Assembly: GCF_013403915.1 (NCBI RefSeq)
Contig: NZ_JABFDI010000003.1
Coordinates: forward strand, 186,001 to 250,000
Reading direction: 5' to 3'
DNA: 64,000 bases
DNA from: Winogradskyella pacifica
GTDB lineage: Bacteria > Bacteroidota > Bacteroidia > Flavobacteriales > Flavobacteriaceae
In this document: in pieces, positions 54,479-62,697 of the stretch
Position numbering within the stretch: position 1 is the stretch's first letter
Layout of the letters: each line of letters opens with the position of its first letter
Made by a program: the position numbers and the translations under genes
The notes under the pieces: generated by a model
Told to the model about the DNA's origin: nothing
The model's input: only the letters and a program-made list of their open reading frames with translations
Databases searched by the model: none

Positions 54479-55558
54479 TTATTGTTTAATTGTATATGGC
54501 TTAGAATAACTCTTTAATGTAAAATAGCCCAGGCGTTTTCTAATTTTATACTTACGAATTAAATTGAGTGGTTTGTTTTTTAAATGACTTTTATCTTCGT
54601 GTAGAAAAGATATACAAGTTTCAACAACGCGTTTGCTAGATTGGCCATCAAAATACGGGTGTAATTGATTAATAAATGTATTAATATTTGTAATCAACTC
54701 TTCAGGATAATTTAGAGCTTCATCAAAAGCGCTTTCTATAGCATTTGCAGTTTCAATATTTATTAAATAGTCATGATTAAATGTATGTCTATAAGTCACT
54801 ACAGGTTTTAGTTGAATTAAAAATTCTTGAATAGCAGACGTCGTATCTGCAAACATAATATCGGCTTTTTTTAACAGAGGAGCTAAATCGGTAGTGTTAT
54901 AATAGGTGAAGTGATTACCGTTTAAATTTTCCCATTTACCTTTTATATCATTAGGCAACTTAGGGTGAAGTACCATGAGAAAATTATATTTTCCTGAGGT
55001 AGCTAATTGTCGAATGGTTTTAAAAACATCATCATGAAGTGCCAAACTCAATCGTTTGCTAAATGTAGAAGCAATCATTATCGTTGGCAAGCTGTTTTTT
55101 TCTTTTTCAACAATAGGGAACAAAGGGTCTACCTTACTCCAACCTGTTTCTTTCACTTCGAAATATTGGTATTTTTTTTGTAGTAATTTAAAAACAGAAG
55201 TAGTTGACGGTCCTTGCGTACAGTATAAATCGAAAAAACCACGTAATCTAAAATGGGCAAATTTATTATTTCCCTCTGGTCGTTTTTGAGCATTAAAGCC
55301 ATGAAAAATTTGCACTTTCAAACCCGAAATAAAATCAGGAACATCATTGGTTGCCGCCAGTACAATATCAGGCTCATAATTTACGACACTTTTAATAGTA
55401 TCTAAGACATTGTTTTTTCCTTGTAATGCCGTTTTACCATCGTCAAGGTCGCTAAACCACATCACGCTATCTCCTCTGCTTAAAATTTCTTTTTCCAAAG
55501 GAGTCCCTATAGGTAAAGCATAACTATAAGATATATATATTAAAAATTTATAATGCAT
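54479..55558 (-). CDS. CDP-glycerol glycerophosphotransferase-like protein
   Basis: 359 residues from the ATG at 55556-55558 (MHYKFLIYISYSYALPIGTP). An upstream TTG at 55612 would overlap the Stealth gene and adds no family sequence. Features of the TagB/TagF fold: VFHGFNAQKR-like QIFHGFNAQKRPEG, TIMIASTFSKR, FLMVLHPKLP, and DLAPLLKKADIMFADTTSAI with a late HTFNHDYL. TagF-type enzymes transfer glycerol- or ribitol-phosphate from a CDP donor. That suggests a phosphopolyol or phosphosugar in the surface polymer, although the exact donor is unproven. Confidence 0.75.
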   Translation of the reverse strand: MHYKFLIYISYSYALPIGTPLEKEILSRGDSVMWFSDLDDGKTALQGKNNVLDTIKSVVNYEPDIVLAATNDVPDFISGLKVQIFHGFNAQKRPEGNNKFAHFRLRGFFDLYCTQGPSTTSVFKLLQKKYQYFEVKETGWSKVDPLFPIVEKEKNSLPTIMIASTFSKRLSLALHDDVFKTIRQLATSGKYNFLMVLHPKLPNDIKGKWENLNGNHFTYYNTTDLAPLLKKADIMFADTTSAIQEFLIQLKPVVTYRHTFNHDYLINIETANAIESAFDEALNYPEELITNINTFINQLHPYFDGQSSKRVVETCISFLHEDKSHLKNKPLNLIRKYKIRKRLGYFTLKSYSKPYTIKQ

Positions 55559-55587
55559 TCTACTTTTATCTTTAATGCCGTAAGTGT

Positions 55588-56529
55588 TTAGCGCATACGC
55601 TTTTCTAACCAACCTAAAATATAATCTAAAATGTGTGGAGGACTACGATCTAAACTTTGAAGTCCTAAGAATAATTTCCCTTTAGACTTTACATTCAATT
55701 TGAATCGGTACCAATACAACGGTTTTTTATACGATCTAAAATACATGAGTTGTAAATCACTTTGGAAGTGACAGGTCTTATTTTTTATTTCTAAATGATT
55801 TGCTAAGCCTTGAGGTGTAAACTGAGTTGTTTTTCTAAAACGATGTTTAATGTTTTCTATAAGGACGTCCTCGTTGGCATTAAAATAGGTTTCAAATGTC
55901 GATTTTCTTAATGGATGCGGAGTGTGCTTAAAGTTATAATACTTGTTAAAGCCCGCTAATTTAGCTGCGTTTTGTTGAATAGATTTATGTCCAACTCTAG
56001 TTTTTTTAAATTTTTTATAAAAAATATCGTTGTCAAACTTTAGCCATTTCCCTCTTAAAATAGGAAGGCCGTTTTTAAAGAAATCAGTTGGTTTAGTCTC
56101 ATTTATTAAAAAGAAGTCATCATTCATATAAATAAAGTGCTCTGCCAAATCTGGAATTCTGTACAAACAGGTTTCAATTGGTCTGCAATTAAAAGTAGGT
56201 AGGTATTCTTCATAACCTTTAAAGACGACCTTGTGATCTACTATAGAAACTTTTTTATAAATCTCATTATTATTGTTTTTTAAAAAATCTGGTGCTTGAT
56301 TATCTGTTATAATATGAATATTTCTAATATATGGCGCATACTTTAAAATAGAATCAATGGTGAACTTAATTTCATTGACGTGGTCATAACGTGTTCTAAA
56401 TTTTTCAGAATTAATTTTAGTTTTATCTTCTAAAAAAGGTAGCATTTTAGCTTTATGGTGCTCGTCATTACCATCTACCCAAAGAATTACAGCATCAATA
56501 GCATGTTGGTCTACTTTTTTATTCGTCAT
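55588..56529 (-). CDS. Stealth-family sugar-phosphate transferase
   Basis: 313 residues. Region CR1 is AVILWVDGNDEHHK, CR2 contains HIITDNQAPDFL, and IYMNDDFFLIN completes the CR2 signature; HKSIQQNAAKL and HTPHPLRKSTFE form the CR3/CR4-like portion. Stealth proteins (SacB, CpsY-like and GlcNAc-1-phosphotransferase relatives) transfer sugar-1-phosphates to make phosphodiester-linked capsules. It is encoded between the CDP-glycerol-type transferase and the TupA-type ATP-grasp gene, 49 bp from the latter. Confidence 0.9.
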   Translation of the reverse strand: MTNKKVDQHAIDAVILWVDGNDEHHKAKMLPFLEDKTKINSEKFRTRYDHVNEIKFTIDSILKYAPYIRNIHIITDNQAPDFLKNNNNEIYKKVSIVDHKVVFKGYEEYLPTFNCRPIETCLYRIPDLAEHFIYMNDDFFLINETKPTDFFKNGLPILRGKWLKFDNDIFYKKFKKTRVGHKSIQQNAAKLAGFNKYYNFKHTPHPLRKSTFETYFNANEDVLIENIKHRFRKTTQFTPQGLANHLEIKNKTCHFQSDLQLMYFRSYKKPLYWYRFKLNVKSKGKLFLGLQSLDRSPPHILDYILGWLEKRMR

Positions 56530-56578
56530 AATTTAAGTTCGAAGGTGCTAATTATTAGCTCTAAATATCTAAACGAAG

Positions 56579-57493
56579 TTAATCTATTTTAGTAATAGCT
56601 TGTTGTCCATCTTCTAATTTAGGGAGTATAATGTAATCTCCTATAATTTTATTGTATTCCTCTGGAATAAAATCTTTTCTTCCATCAGACGGATAAAACG
56701 TCATTTCTCCAAAAATGGTTTTGCCTTCTATAGAATAAAAATCAACACGAACAAAGGGGAAATTTGCTGCTAAAATTTCAGCAAATTTTATCATTTCTTC
56801 TAAATTGCTAGGTTTTTTTATATCCGAAGAAATACTCTTTTCAAGAGAAACATACCTATATGGTAAGGGTTTAAAATCGAAATCATAAAAGCCTCTTTTA
56901 TGATTGTCAGCTCTATCTAAGTGTACTTCTAAAAACTTAGCCGTTCCGCTAAAACAATAAAATTTATAATCGATAAGCGAATTCTCTTCATCGTTTTTTA
57001 AAAATTTCTCAACGATTAATCTTGGCTGCACATCTTTATAAGCCCATTCTTGCCCAATTCGGTAATATTGATTTTTATTCAGCCATTTACGAAATGACTT
57101 AAGTGCTTTTTCCTTATTTAGATTTGTTTTGTCTGTAACAATTAAATTATGACTGCTGGTATGTGTGGCTTTTACCACAAATTTAGCTGGAAACTCATCA
57201 AAAGGAATGTCTTCTGGTTTATCATAAACACCGTAAATATCGTTTAGATATTGAGCTCCAATTTTTTCTTCAACATATGCTCTTACAGCATATTTATCAA
57301 CTAATTGAGTTAGGATTTTTGGGTGATAAAACACCTTCATCCATTGCAATTTTGCATTAAATTCAATAGGGTTTTCTAAATCTAATTTTTTACCAGTATA
57401 AAATTCATAAGATATAGGTGTGTAAATTTTGGGCGGTAAAGAACGCATTTTTCGCAAGTGCCTTAAGAAGAATCGACGTATTTTACTTGGCAT
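56579..57493 (-). CDS. TupA-like ATP-grasp protein
   Basis: 304 residues. LENPIEFNAKLQWMKVFYH, LVDKYAVRAYVEEKIG, PAKFVVKATHTSSHNLIV and WAYKDVQPRLIVEKFL are the markers of the TupA-like ATP-grasp family, with VRVDFYSIEGKTIFGEMTFY as the metal-binding end. The family is tied to teichuronopeptide synthesis and is predicted to join amino acids or peptides to glycans. Cytoplasmic. It sits 24 bp after another ATP-grasp gene of a different family, which suggests two sequential ligations or two products. Confidence 0.88.
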   Translation of the reverse strand: MPSKIRRFFLRHLRKMRSLPPKIYTPISYEFYTGKKLDLENPIEFNAKLQWMKVFYHPKILTQLVDKYAVRAYVEEKIGAQYLNDIYGVYDKPEDIPFDEFPAKFVVKATHTSSHNLIVTDKTNLNKEKALKSFRKWLNKNQYYRIGQEWAYKDVQPRLIVEKFLKNDEENSLIDYKFYCFSGTAKFLEVHLDRADNHKRGFYDFDFKPLPYRYVSLEKSISSDIKKPSNLEEMIKFAEILAANFPFVRVDFYSIEGKTIFGEMTFYPSDGRKDFIPEEYNKIIGDYIILPKLEDGQQAITKID

Positions 57494-57517
57494 TATAGTG
57501 ATGATTAAATGTTAAAA

Positions 57518-58564
57518 TTAAGATTCTTGTCTTTGTTTCCAAAGGTTAGACCAATTTAAATCCTTAAAACATGGTCCTGTAGTGGCTTCACTTAGTTTTA
57601 TTCCATTATTAATTCCGTTGACCTCTATAACTTGAACTTTTTCTAAATTATCTACCGTTAAATCCCAACCCAAACATCCCATAAAAGGAATGACACGATG
57701 CATCTCTATAGCCTTATCGACACATTTACTGAAATGAGGAATCGTTTTTTGATGGAATGAAACATTGCTATCTGGATGTTTATCTACTTGAAGCCAATTC
57801 ATATAACCTACTGAATGAAATTCACCAGTATTAATATCTATCGGAATACTTATAGCAGAGTTAGACATGATATGGGTATCTTTAGTACGACCAAATCTAA
57901 TATAAGATGCTCTTGCAGAAATATTTCCTAGCTCGTCTGACACAGTTGTAATTCTAATTGTAGCCACAGAGTTATCTGCAAATTCAGAAAAGAAAGGATG
58001 CTGTTGTATAAATTTTTGAAAAACACCATTCCCACACTTGTTTGAAGTATAGATGGAAGGATCAAAATTATTCTTGTTAAGAATATAAACCCCTTTACCG
58101 CGTTTAGAATTCTCTTTTTTAAAAACTATTTTATCTTGCTTTTCAAAAAGGTAATCTTTAACGGCCATTGGGTCGATAATTTTACTATCTGGACTACAAA
58201 ATTTACCATTAATAAAATAGGTGACGTCTAATGATTCCATGCTAGGAAGTAGAAATGGAGTTATAAAGTTTCTGTCTGCAACTTTTCCGTAATCTCCATT
58301 TAACTTTGGTACGACTTCTTTAGCATAATAATTGTCCGGAATCCATCCGTCTTCAAAACGATTCTGAATAGCAGAATACACATATAACCATGGAGCATAG
58401 GCTTTATTTCCTAATACTTCTGTTGCATATTCATCTGATAGTTTTCGGAATTTTGGACTAACCTTACCGTTATAGCTTTCAATTATTTTGAGCGCCTTTA
58501 ATGCACGACCGTTTGATCTTTTAAGTTTAAAATGCCAATATATATCATGCTTAAGTTGCTCCAT
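57518..58564 (-). CDS. sugar-transfer-associated ATP-grasp protein
   Basis: 348 residues. The ATP-grasp core shows KIVFKKENSKRGKGVYILNK, the central NGVFQKFIQQHPF, and a late GCLGWDLTVDN with VIEVNGINNG supplying metal ligands. FADNSVATIRITTVSDELGN is characteristic of the sugar-transfer-associated ATP-grasp family (ATPgrasp_ST), encoded beside glycosyltransferases in many bacteria. Predicted to couple ATP hydrolysis to amide or ester formation on a surface glycan or its precursor. It starts 26 bp after the dapD stop on the same strand. Confidence 0.85.
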   Translation of the reverse strand: MEQLKHDIYWHFKLKRSNGRALKALKIIESYNGKVSPKFRKLSDEYATEVLGNKAYAPWLYVYSAIQNRFEDGWIPDNYYAKEVVPKLNGDYGKVADRNFITPFLLPSMESLDVTYFINGKFCSPDSKIIDPMAVKDYLFEKQDKIVFKKENSKRGKGVYILNKNNFDPSIYTSNKCGNGVFQKFIQQHPFFSEFADNSVATIRITTVSDELGNISARASYIRFGRTKDTHIMSNSAISIPIDINTGEFHSVGYMNWLQVDKHPDSNVSFHQKTIPHFSKCVDKAIEMHRVIPFMGCLGWDLTVDNLEKVQVIEVNGINNGIKLSEATTGPCFKDLNWSNLWKQRQES

Positions 58565-58590
58565 ATCTAATTCAAATTGTAAATTAATTT

Positions 58591-59406
58591 TTAAACCGCT
58601 ACATCATACTCACGTAATGCATCGTTTAAAGATGTTTTCTTATTTGTACTTTCTTTACGCTTTCCAATAATTAAAGCACAAGGTACTTGAAATTCGCCAG
58701 CAGCAAACTTTTTAGTATAACTTCCAGGAATAACTACAGAACGCGCAGGTACAACACCTTTAGTTTCTACAGGTTCGTCTCCAGTAACGTCAATGATTTT
58801 TGTACTCATGGTTAAAACAACATTTGCACCTAAAACAGCTTCTTTTTCTACACGTACACCTTCAACAACTATACAACGACTGCCAATAAAAGCACCATCT
58901 TCAATAATAACAGGAGCGGCTTGTAACGGCTCTAAAACTCCACCGATACCTACGCCACCAGAAAGGTGAACGTTTTTACCTATTTGTGCACAACTACCAA
59001 CAGTTGCCCATGTGTCTACCATTGTACCTTCATCTACATAAGCACCAATATTTACATAACTTGGCATTAAAATAGTGCCAGCAGAAATATAAGCTCCGTG
59101 TCTTGCTACCGCATTCGGGACAACTCTAATTCCTTTAGACGCATAACCTCGTTTTAGTGGAATTTTATCATGATATTCAAAAATACCAACTTCAAAAGTT
59201 TCCATTTTCTGAATCGGAAAATATAAAACAACTGCTTTTTTTACCCATTCGTTTACTTGCCATCCATCAGCTGTTGGTTCCGCTACACGTAACGTTCCGG
59301 CATCAACAAGATCTATAACGCCTCTAATTGCATCGATAGTGACTTGGTTAGTTAATAAGGAACGGTCGTCCCATGCATTTTCTATTACAGATTGTAGTTG
59401 TTTCAT
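58591..59406 (-). CDS. dapD: tetrahydrodipicolinate N-succinyltransferase
   Basis: 271 residues, full length. The C-terminal two thirds is a left-handed beta-helix of hexapeptide repeats (IGAYVDEGTMVDTWATVGSC, HLSGGVGIGG, DGAFIGSRCIVVEGV, GANVVLTMST). It adds succinyl from succinyl-CoA to tetrahydrodipicolinate in the succinylase route to diaminopimelate and lysine. It is the first gene of a same-strand run with the ATP-grasp and polymer genes; lysA is about 49 kb away. A -7 box lies about 115 bp upstream, implying a long leader. Confidence 0.96.
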   Translation of the reverse strand: MKQLQSVIENAWDDRSLLTNQVTIDAIRGVIDLVDAGTLRVAEPTADGWQVNEWVKKAVVLYFPIQKMETFEVGIFEYHDKIPLKRGYASKGIRVVPNAVARHGAYISAGTILMPSYVNIGAYVDEGTMVDTWATVGSCAQIGKNVHLSGGVGIGGVLEPLQAAPVIIEDGAFIGSRCIVVEGVRVEKEAVLGANVVLTMSTKIIDVTGDEPVETKGVVPARSVVIPGSYTKKFAAGEFQVPCALIIGKRKESTNKKTSLNDALREYDVAV

Positions 59407-59520
59407 GTGTTTGTTTTTATAGTTTTTAATATATGACAGCTGCTGTTAGCTATTAATCATTCTTTTAAATGATAATGCTTTTAACATGGTCATTTTATCT
59501 TTTTAATCAAATTTAGACAT

Positions 59521-59528
59521 CAAAGATA
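59521..59528 (-). promoter_or_regulatory. candidate -7 box for dapD
   Basis: Minus strand TATCTTTG, about 115 bp before the dapD ATG. No TTG at the usual distance was found. Confidence 0.45.
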
Positions 59529-59582
59529 CTTTTATAATAACTGAAGCTAAAATACTTTTCAAAAAAAGTGACCTTTTAATTA

Positions 59583-59604
59583 AGTTGTGTCTTAATAATA
59601 ATTA
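59583..59604 (+). repeat. 22-bp direct repeat, copy 1
   Basis: AGTTGTGTCTTAA followed by TAATAATTA; matches 59730-59751 at 20 of 22 positions. It lies 52 bp before the first orphan terminator. Confidence 0.85.
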
Positions 59605-59656
59605 AAGCTTTGATATCACTCATAGATATCTTAGAATTTAATTAATAGCTAATTTC

Positions 59657-59699
59657 GAAAACTCCTCTCCCCACATATTGAGGAGTTTTCTTTTTTTTT
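59657..59699 (+). terminator. orphan plus-strand terminator 1
   Basis: GAAAACTCCT (59657-59666) pairs with AGGAGTTTTC (59681-59690), followed by nine T. The reverse strand lacks a T tract, so it is directional. No plus-strand gene lies within 6 kb upstream. Confidence 0.8.
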
Positions 59700-59729
59700 A
59701 GTTCTGATAAAATGTGACCAACAAAATAT

Positions 59730-59751
59730 AGTTGTGTCTTAAGTATAATTA
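59730..59751 (+). repeat. 22-bp direct repeat, copy 2
   Basis: AGTTGTGTCTTAA followed by GTATAATTA, 65 bp before the second terminator. Confidence 0.85.
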
Positions 59752-59816
59752 TCACAGTGATTTATTTTTTAGAGGGAATATGTCATATGATTAGTTTGGG
59801 TTAAATTGATTTTTTT

Positions 59817-59849
59817 AAAAACGCTTCTTTTATTAAGAAGCGTTTTTTA
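59817..59849. terminator. terminator 2, just upstream of ruvX
   Basis: AAAAACGCTTCTT pairs with AAGAAGCGTTTTTT around a 5-nt loop. T tracts occur on both strands. It ends about 20 bp before the ruvX ATG. Confidence 0.85.
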
Positions 59850-59855
59850 TTATAT

Positions 59856-59863
59856 TATCTTTG
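59856..59863 (+). promoter_or_regulatory. -7 box directly before ruvX
   Basis: TATCTTTG, TGGTT, then ATG at 59869. The expected start point falls at or next to the ATG, so the transcript may be leaderless. Confidence 0.5.
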
Positions 59864-59868
59864 TGGTT

Positions 59869-60279
59869 ATGGGACGAATTTTAGCCATTGATTACGGCAC
59901 AAAACGAACAGGACTAGCGGTTACTGACGAAATGCAAATTATTGCATCAGGACTTACAACTGTTAATACAAAGCAATTACTTGAGTATTTAACAACATAT
60001 ATTTCAACCGAAAATGTTGAAAAATTTGTAGTTGGCTTACCAAAGCAGATGGATAATACAGCATCTGAAAGTGAAGTTTATATTCAAAAATTCTTGAAGG
60101 AATTAACAAAAGCAATTCCGCAAATTCCTGTAGATCGTGTAGACGAACGTTTTACTTCTAAAATGGCGTTTCAAACGATGATTGATAGTGGGCTGAAGAA
60201 AAAGCAACGTCAAAATAAGGCTTTAGTTGATGAAATTAGTGCAACTCTTATTCTACAGAGCTATCTTTCTAGTCTTTAG
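59869..60279 (+). CDS. ruvX: Holliday junction resolvase-like RuvX (YqgF)
   Basis: 136 residues from the ATG at 59869. The reading frame stays open further upstream, but that part crosses terminator 2 and has no family sequence. The RNase H-like fold shows RILAIDYGTKRTGLAVTD (first catalytic Asp), VVGLPKQMDN, VDERFTS and KALVDEISATLILQSYL (last Asp). YqgF/RuvX proteins act in rRNA processing (pre-16S nuclease) and may resolve Holliday junctions; the first role is the better supported. It leads into def with a 124-bp gap holding a separate promoter. Confidence 0.95.
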   Translation: MGRILAIDYGTKRTGLAVTDEMQIIASGLTTVNTKQLLEYLTTYISTENVEKFVVGLPKQMDNTASESEVYIQKFLKELTKAIPQIPVDRVDERFTSKMAFQTMIDSGLKKKQRQNKALVDEISATLILQSYLSSL

Positions 60280-60351
60280 TGTCTCTCAAAAAAATTGAAA
60301 CTAAAATGTGTCTGCCTGATAGATTTAGTTTTTGTATTTAGTTTTTGAAAT

Positions 60352-60383
60352 TTGAAATATTATAATAGAATTTGGTACTTTTG
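60352..60383 (+). promoter_or_regulatory. def operon promoter
   Basis: TTG at 60352-60354 and TACTTTTG at 60376-60383, spaced 21 bp, match the Bacteroidota consensus. The ATG of def is 21 bp after the box. Confidence 0.75.
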
Positions 60384-60403
60384 CACCCGAAAATAAATGA
60401 ATT

Positions 60404-60994
60404 ATGATTTTACCTATCGTAGCCTATGGAGATGCTGTATTGAAGAAGGAGGCCAAGGAAATAGACAAAGATTACCCAAAATTAAAAGAGCTTATCGATA
60501 ATATGTACGAAACCATGTATGGTGCGTACGGTGTTGGTTTGGCAGCTCCTCAAATTGGTTTGGCAATTCGGTTGTTTTTAGTGGATACAAGTCCTTTTGC
60601 AGACGATGAAGATCTTTCTGAAAAAGAGAGTGAACAAATGAAAGACTTCAAGAAAACATTCATTAATGCTCGTATTTTAGAAGAGGAAGGTGATGAATGG
60701 GCTTTTAATGAAGGTTGTTTAAGTATTCCAGATGTTAGAGAAGACGTTTTTAGAAAACCAAAGATTAAAATTCAATATCAAGATGAAAATTTTGATACAC
60801 ATGTTGAAGAATACGATGGCTTAATAGCTAGAGTAATTCAACATGAATACGATCATATTGAAGGCATTTTATTTACAGATAAACTATCATCTTTTAAAAA
60901 GCGTCTTATTAAAGGACGACTGACAAATATTTCAAAAGGCAAAATAAAAATAGATTACAGAATGCGATTTCCTGCAATGAGCAAGAAACGTTAA
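60404..60994 (+). CDS. def: peptide deformylase
   Basis: 196 residues. It removes the N-formyl group from nascent proteins. All three family motifs are present: YGVGLAAPQIG (43-53), NEGCLSIPDV with the metal-binding Cys, and VIQHEYDHIEG with two metal-binding His and the catalytic Glu. A short acidic insert (DDEDLSEKESEQM) between motifs 1 and 2 is common in Bacteroidota. It is the first gene of a three-gene operon with DUF5606 (10 bp) and mazG. Confidence 0.97.
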   Translation: MILPIVAYGDAVLKKEAKEIDKDYPKLKELIDNMYETMYGAYGVGLAAPQIGLAIRLFLVDTSPFADDEDLSEKESEQMKDFKKTFINARILEEEGDEWAFNEGCLSIPDVREDVFRKPKIKIQYQDENFDTHVEEYDGLIARVIQHEYDHIEGILFTDKLSSFKKRLIKGRLTNISKGKIKIDYRMRFPAMSKKR

Positions 60995-61004
60995 TATAAG
61001 ATAT

Positions 61005-61436
61005 ATGAGCTTAGATAAAATTTTATCCATTTCTGGAAAACCAGGTTTATTTCAAATTGTAAAGCAAACAAGAACAGGTGCTGTTGTAGAGTCGTTAATC
61101 GACCAAAAACGTATCACGGTTGGTGCACACAGTAACATTAGTATTCTTAGTGAAATTGCTATTTATACCTTAGCCGAAGAAGTACCATTAAGAGATGTAC
61201 TTAAAAAGGTAATGGAAAAAGAAGGAGGACAACCAACTTCGATTAGTCATAAAGACAGTAAAGATGTTTTAGAAGAGTTTTTCTTCGAAGTTTTACCAGA
61301 TTATGATGAAGATCGTGTGTATCCTTCAGATATAAAGAAAGTTGTACAATGGTATAATTTACTTCAAAAAAACAATCTTTTAGCGTCACTTGAAGAGTCT
61401 AAAGATGACAAAAAAACTTCTGAGGAAGAAGAATAA
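61005..61436 (+). CDS. DUF5606 protein
   Basis: 143 residues. SLDKILSISGKPGLFQIVKQ, VVESLIDQKRITVGAHSNIS and KVVQWYNLLQKNNLL identify the DUF5606 family, almost confined to Bacteroidota. The first 60 residues look like an SH3-like barrel; the tail is acidic and charged. Function unknown. Tightly packed between def and mazG (2 bp to the mazG ATG), so it probably works in the same growth-linked operon. Confidence 0.85.
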   Translation: MSLDKILSISGKPGLFQIVKQTRTGAVVESLIDQKRITVGAHSNISILSEIAIYTLAEEVPLRDVLKKVMEKEGGQPTSISHKDSKDVLEEFFFEVLPDYDEDRVYPSDIKKVVQWYNLLQKNNLLASLEESKDDKKTSEEEE

Positions 61437-61438
61437 AA

Positions 61439-62212
61439 ATGTCTGATAAAGCAGCCCAATTAAAAGCCTTTGAGCGTTTGTTAACTATTATGGATGAGTT
61501 GCGAGAGCAATGTCCATGGGATAAAAAACAGACGATGGAATCCTTACGTCATCTCACCATTGAAGAAGTTTACGAACTTGGAGATGCTATTCTCGATAAT
61601 GATTTAGACGAGGTTAAAAAGGAATTGGGAGATGTTTTGCTTCACATTGTGTTCTATTCTAAAATAGGAAGTGAAACCAATGATTTTGATATTGCAGATG
61701 TGTGTAACAGTATTTGTGATAAACTTATAAGCCGTCATCCTCATATCTATGGGGATGTCGTAGTTAAAGATGAAGAAGACGTAAAGCGCAATTGGGAACA
61801 ACTTAAACTTAAAGAGGGTAAAAGTAGTGTGCTCGAAGGAGTGCCAAAAAGTTTACCTGCTGTTGTAAAAGCTAGTCGCATACAAGAAAAAGTAGCTGGT
61901 GTTGGATTTGATTGGGAACACCCAGAACAAGTTTTTGAGAAAGTAGAGGAGGAGATTGCCGAATTAAAAGTTGAAATTGCAAAAGGAGATCAAGATGCTA
62001 TAGAAAGCGAATTTGGGGATGTCATGTTCTCTATGATTAATTATGCGCGTTTCCTTAAAGTAAATCCTGAAAATGCCTTAGAACGCACTAATAAAAAATT
62101 CATAAAACGTTTTCAATATTTAGAATCTAAAGCTAAAGATTTAGATAAATCTTTAAAAGACATGACACTTTCTGAAATGGATATCTTTTGGGAAGAGGCA
62201 AAATTACTGTAA
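61439..62212 (+). CDS. mazG: nucleoside triphosphate pyrophosphohydrolase
   Basis: 257 residues with two MazG domains. The first has EQCPWDKKQTMESLRHLTIE, EEVYELGDAI and DEVKKELGDVLLHIVFYSKI (the EExxE and ExxD metal-binding helices); the second has EKVEEEIAELKVEI and ESEFGDVMFSMINYARFLKV. It hydrolyses NTPs to NMP and pyrophosphate, including in some species (p)ppGpp-related or damaged nucleotides. Last gene of the def operon. About 360 bp downstream is a bidirectional terminator. Confidence 0.95.
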   Translation: MSDKAAQLKAFERLLTIMDELREQCPWDKKQTMESLRHLTIEEVYELGDAILDNDLDEVKKELGDVLLHIVFYSKIGSETNDFDIADVCNSICDKLISRHPHIYGDVVVKDEEDVKRNWEQLKLKEGKSSVLEGVPKSLPAVVKASRIQEKVAGVGFDWEHPEQVFEKVEEEIAELKVEIAKGDQDAIESEFGDVMFSMINYARFLKVNPENALERTNKKFIKRFQYLESKAKDLDKSLKDMTLSEMDIFWEEAKLL

Positions 62213-62221
62213 TGCTATGGC

Positions 62222-62241
62222 ATTCCTGCAAAGGCAGGAAT
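62222..62241. repeat. REP-like hairpin
   Basis: ATTCCTGC, AAAG, GCAGGAAT: an 8-bp perfect stem. Hairpins of the ATTCCTGC...GCAGGAAT kind are scattered in many bacterial genomes as intergenic repeats. Confidence 0.6.
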
Positions 62242-62574
62242 CCACTTTGAATGATGCTTTTAATTTTGTAATAAATTAAAAAAAATAAAAAGCTAAATAT
62301 CAGAATTGTCTGTCAAAACTTGACACGAAAACTATAAGGAATTATTTCTGCTTAAAAATGAATTGCCTTTATTAAAGTGTCAACTCCCTTCTAAAGACGA
62401 CACTGAAAACAAGCTATTTGTTAAAGTTTTCTAAAATTTATAATCCAAACATCCAAAAGTGCTTTCTGTGCGTAAATACTGTATATAAAAACAAAAGCGT
62501 TTTTATAATCTTAGTAGGAAATCTTAATTATTATTTTAAGCGGTTGTAATTAAGGTTAATTTAGTTTAGTTAGG

Positions 62575-62609
62575 GCAAAACCCACTTGTAAAGCACAAGT
62601 GGGTTTTGA
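62575..62609. terminator. bidirectional terminator
   Basis: CAAAACCCACTTGT pairs with ACAAGTGGGTTTTG around a short loop. It serves mazG and probably the DUF349 gene. Confidence 0.8.
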
Positions 62610-62697
62610 TATTTTAGAGATTGAATAAAAAAAATAGTATTTACAAGAATTAAGAAATTCACGCAAATACTATTTTAATAGATTTTCTTAGTTTTAT

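Larger units (their letters stand above)
59407..59868. other. gene-free stretch with paired repeat-plus-terminator units
   Basis: No protein gene is evident. It contains the dapD -7 box on the minus strand and, on the plus strand, two copies of a 22-bp direct repeat, each followed 50-65 bp later by a terminator hairpin, before ruvX. See the separate entries. The nearest plus-strand gene upstream ends at 53621, so these terminators have no known gene to end. Confidence 0.7.
62213..62697. other. 485-bp gap between convergent mazG and DUF349 genes
   Basis: It holds a REP-like 20-bp hairpin (62222-62241), a TGTCAA-N3-TTGACA palindrome at 62311-62325, and a bidirectional terminator at 62575-62609. 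No small gene could be supported. Confidence 0.65.

Noticed and set aside
59806..59868. ATG-initiated N-terminal extension of RuvX by 21 residues.
   Set aside because: It would be read through terminator 2 and the -7 box; the family starts at MGRILAIDYG.
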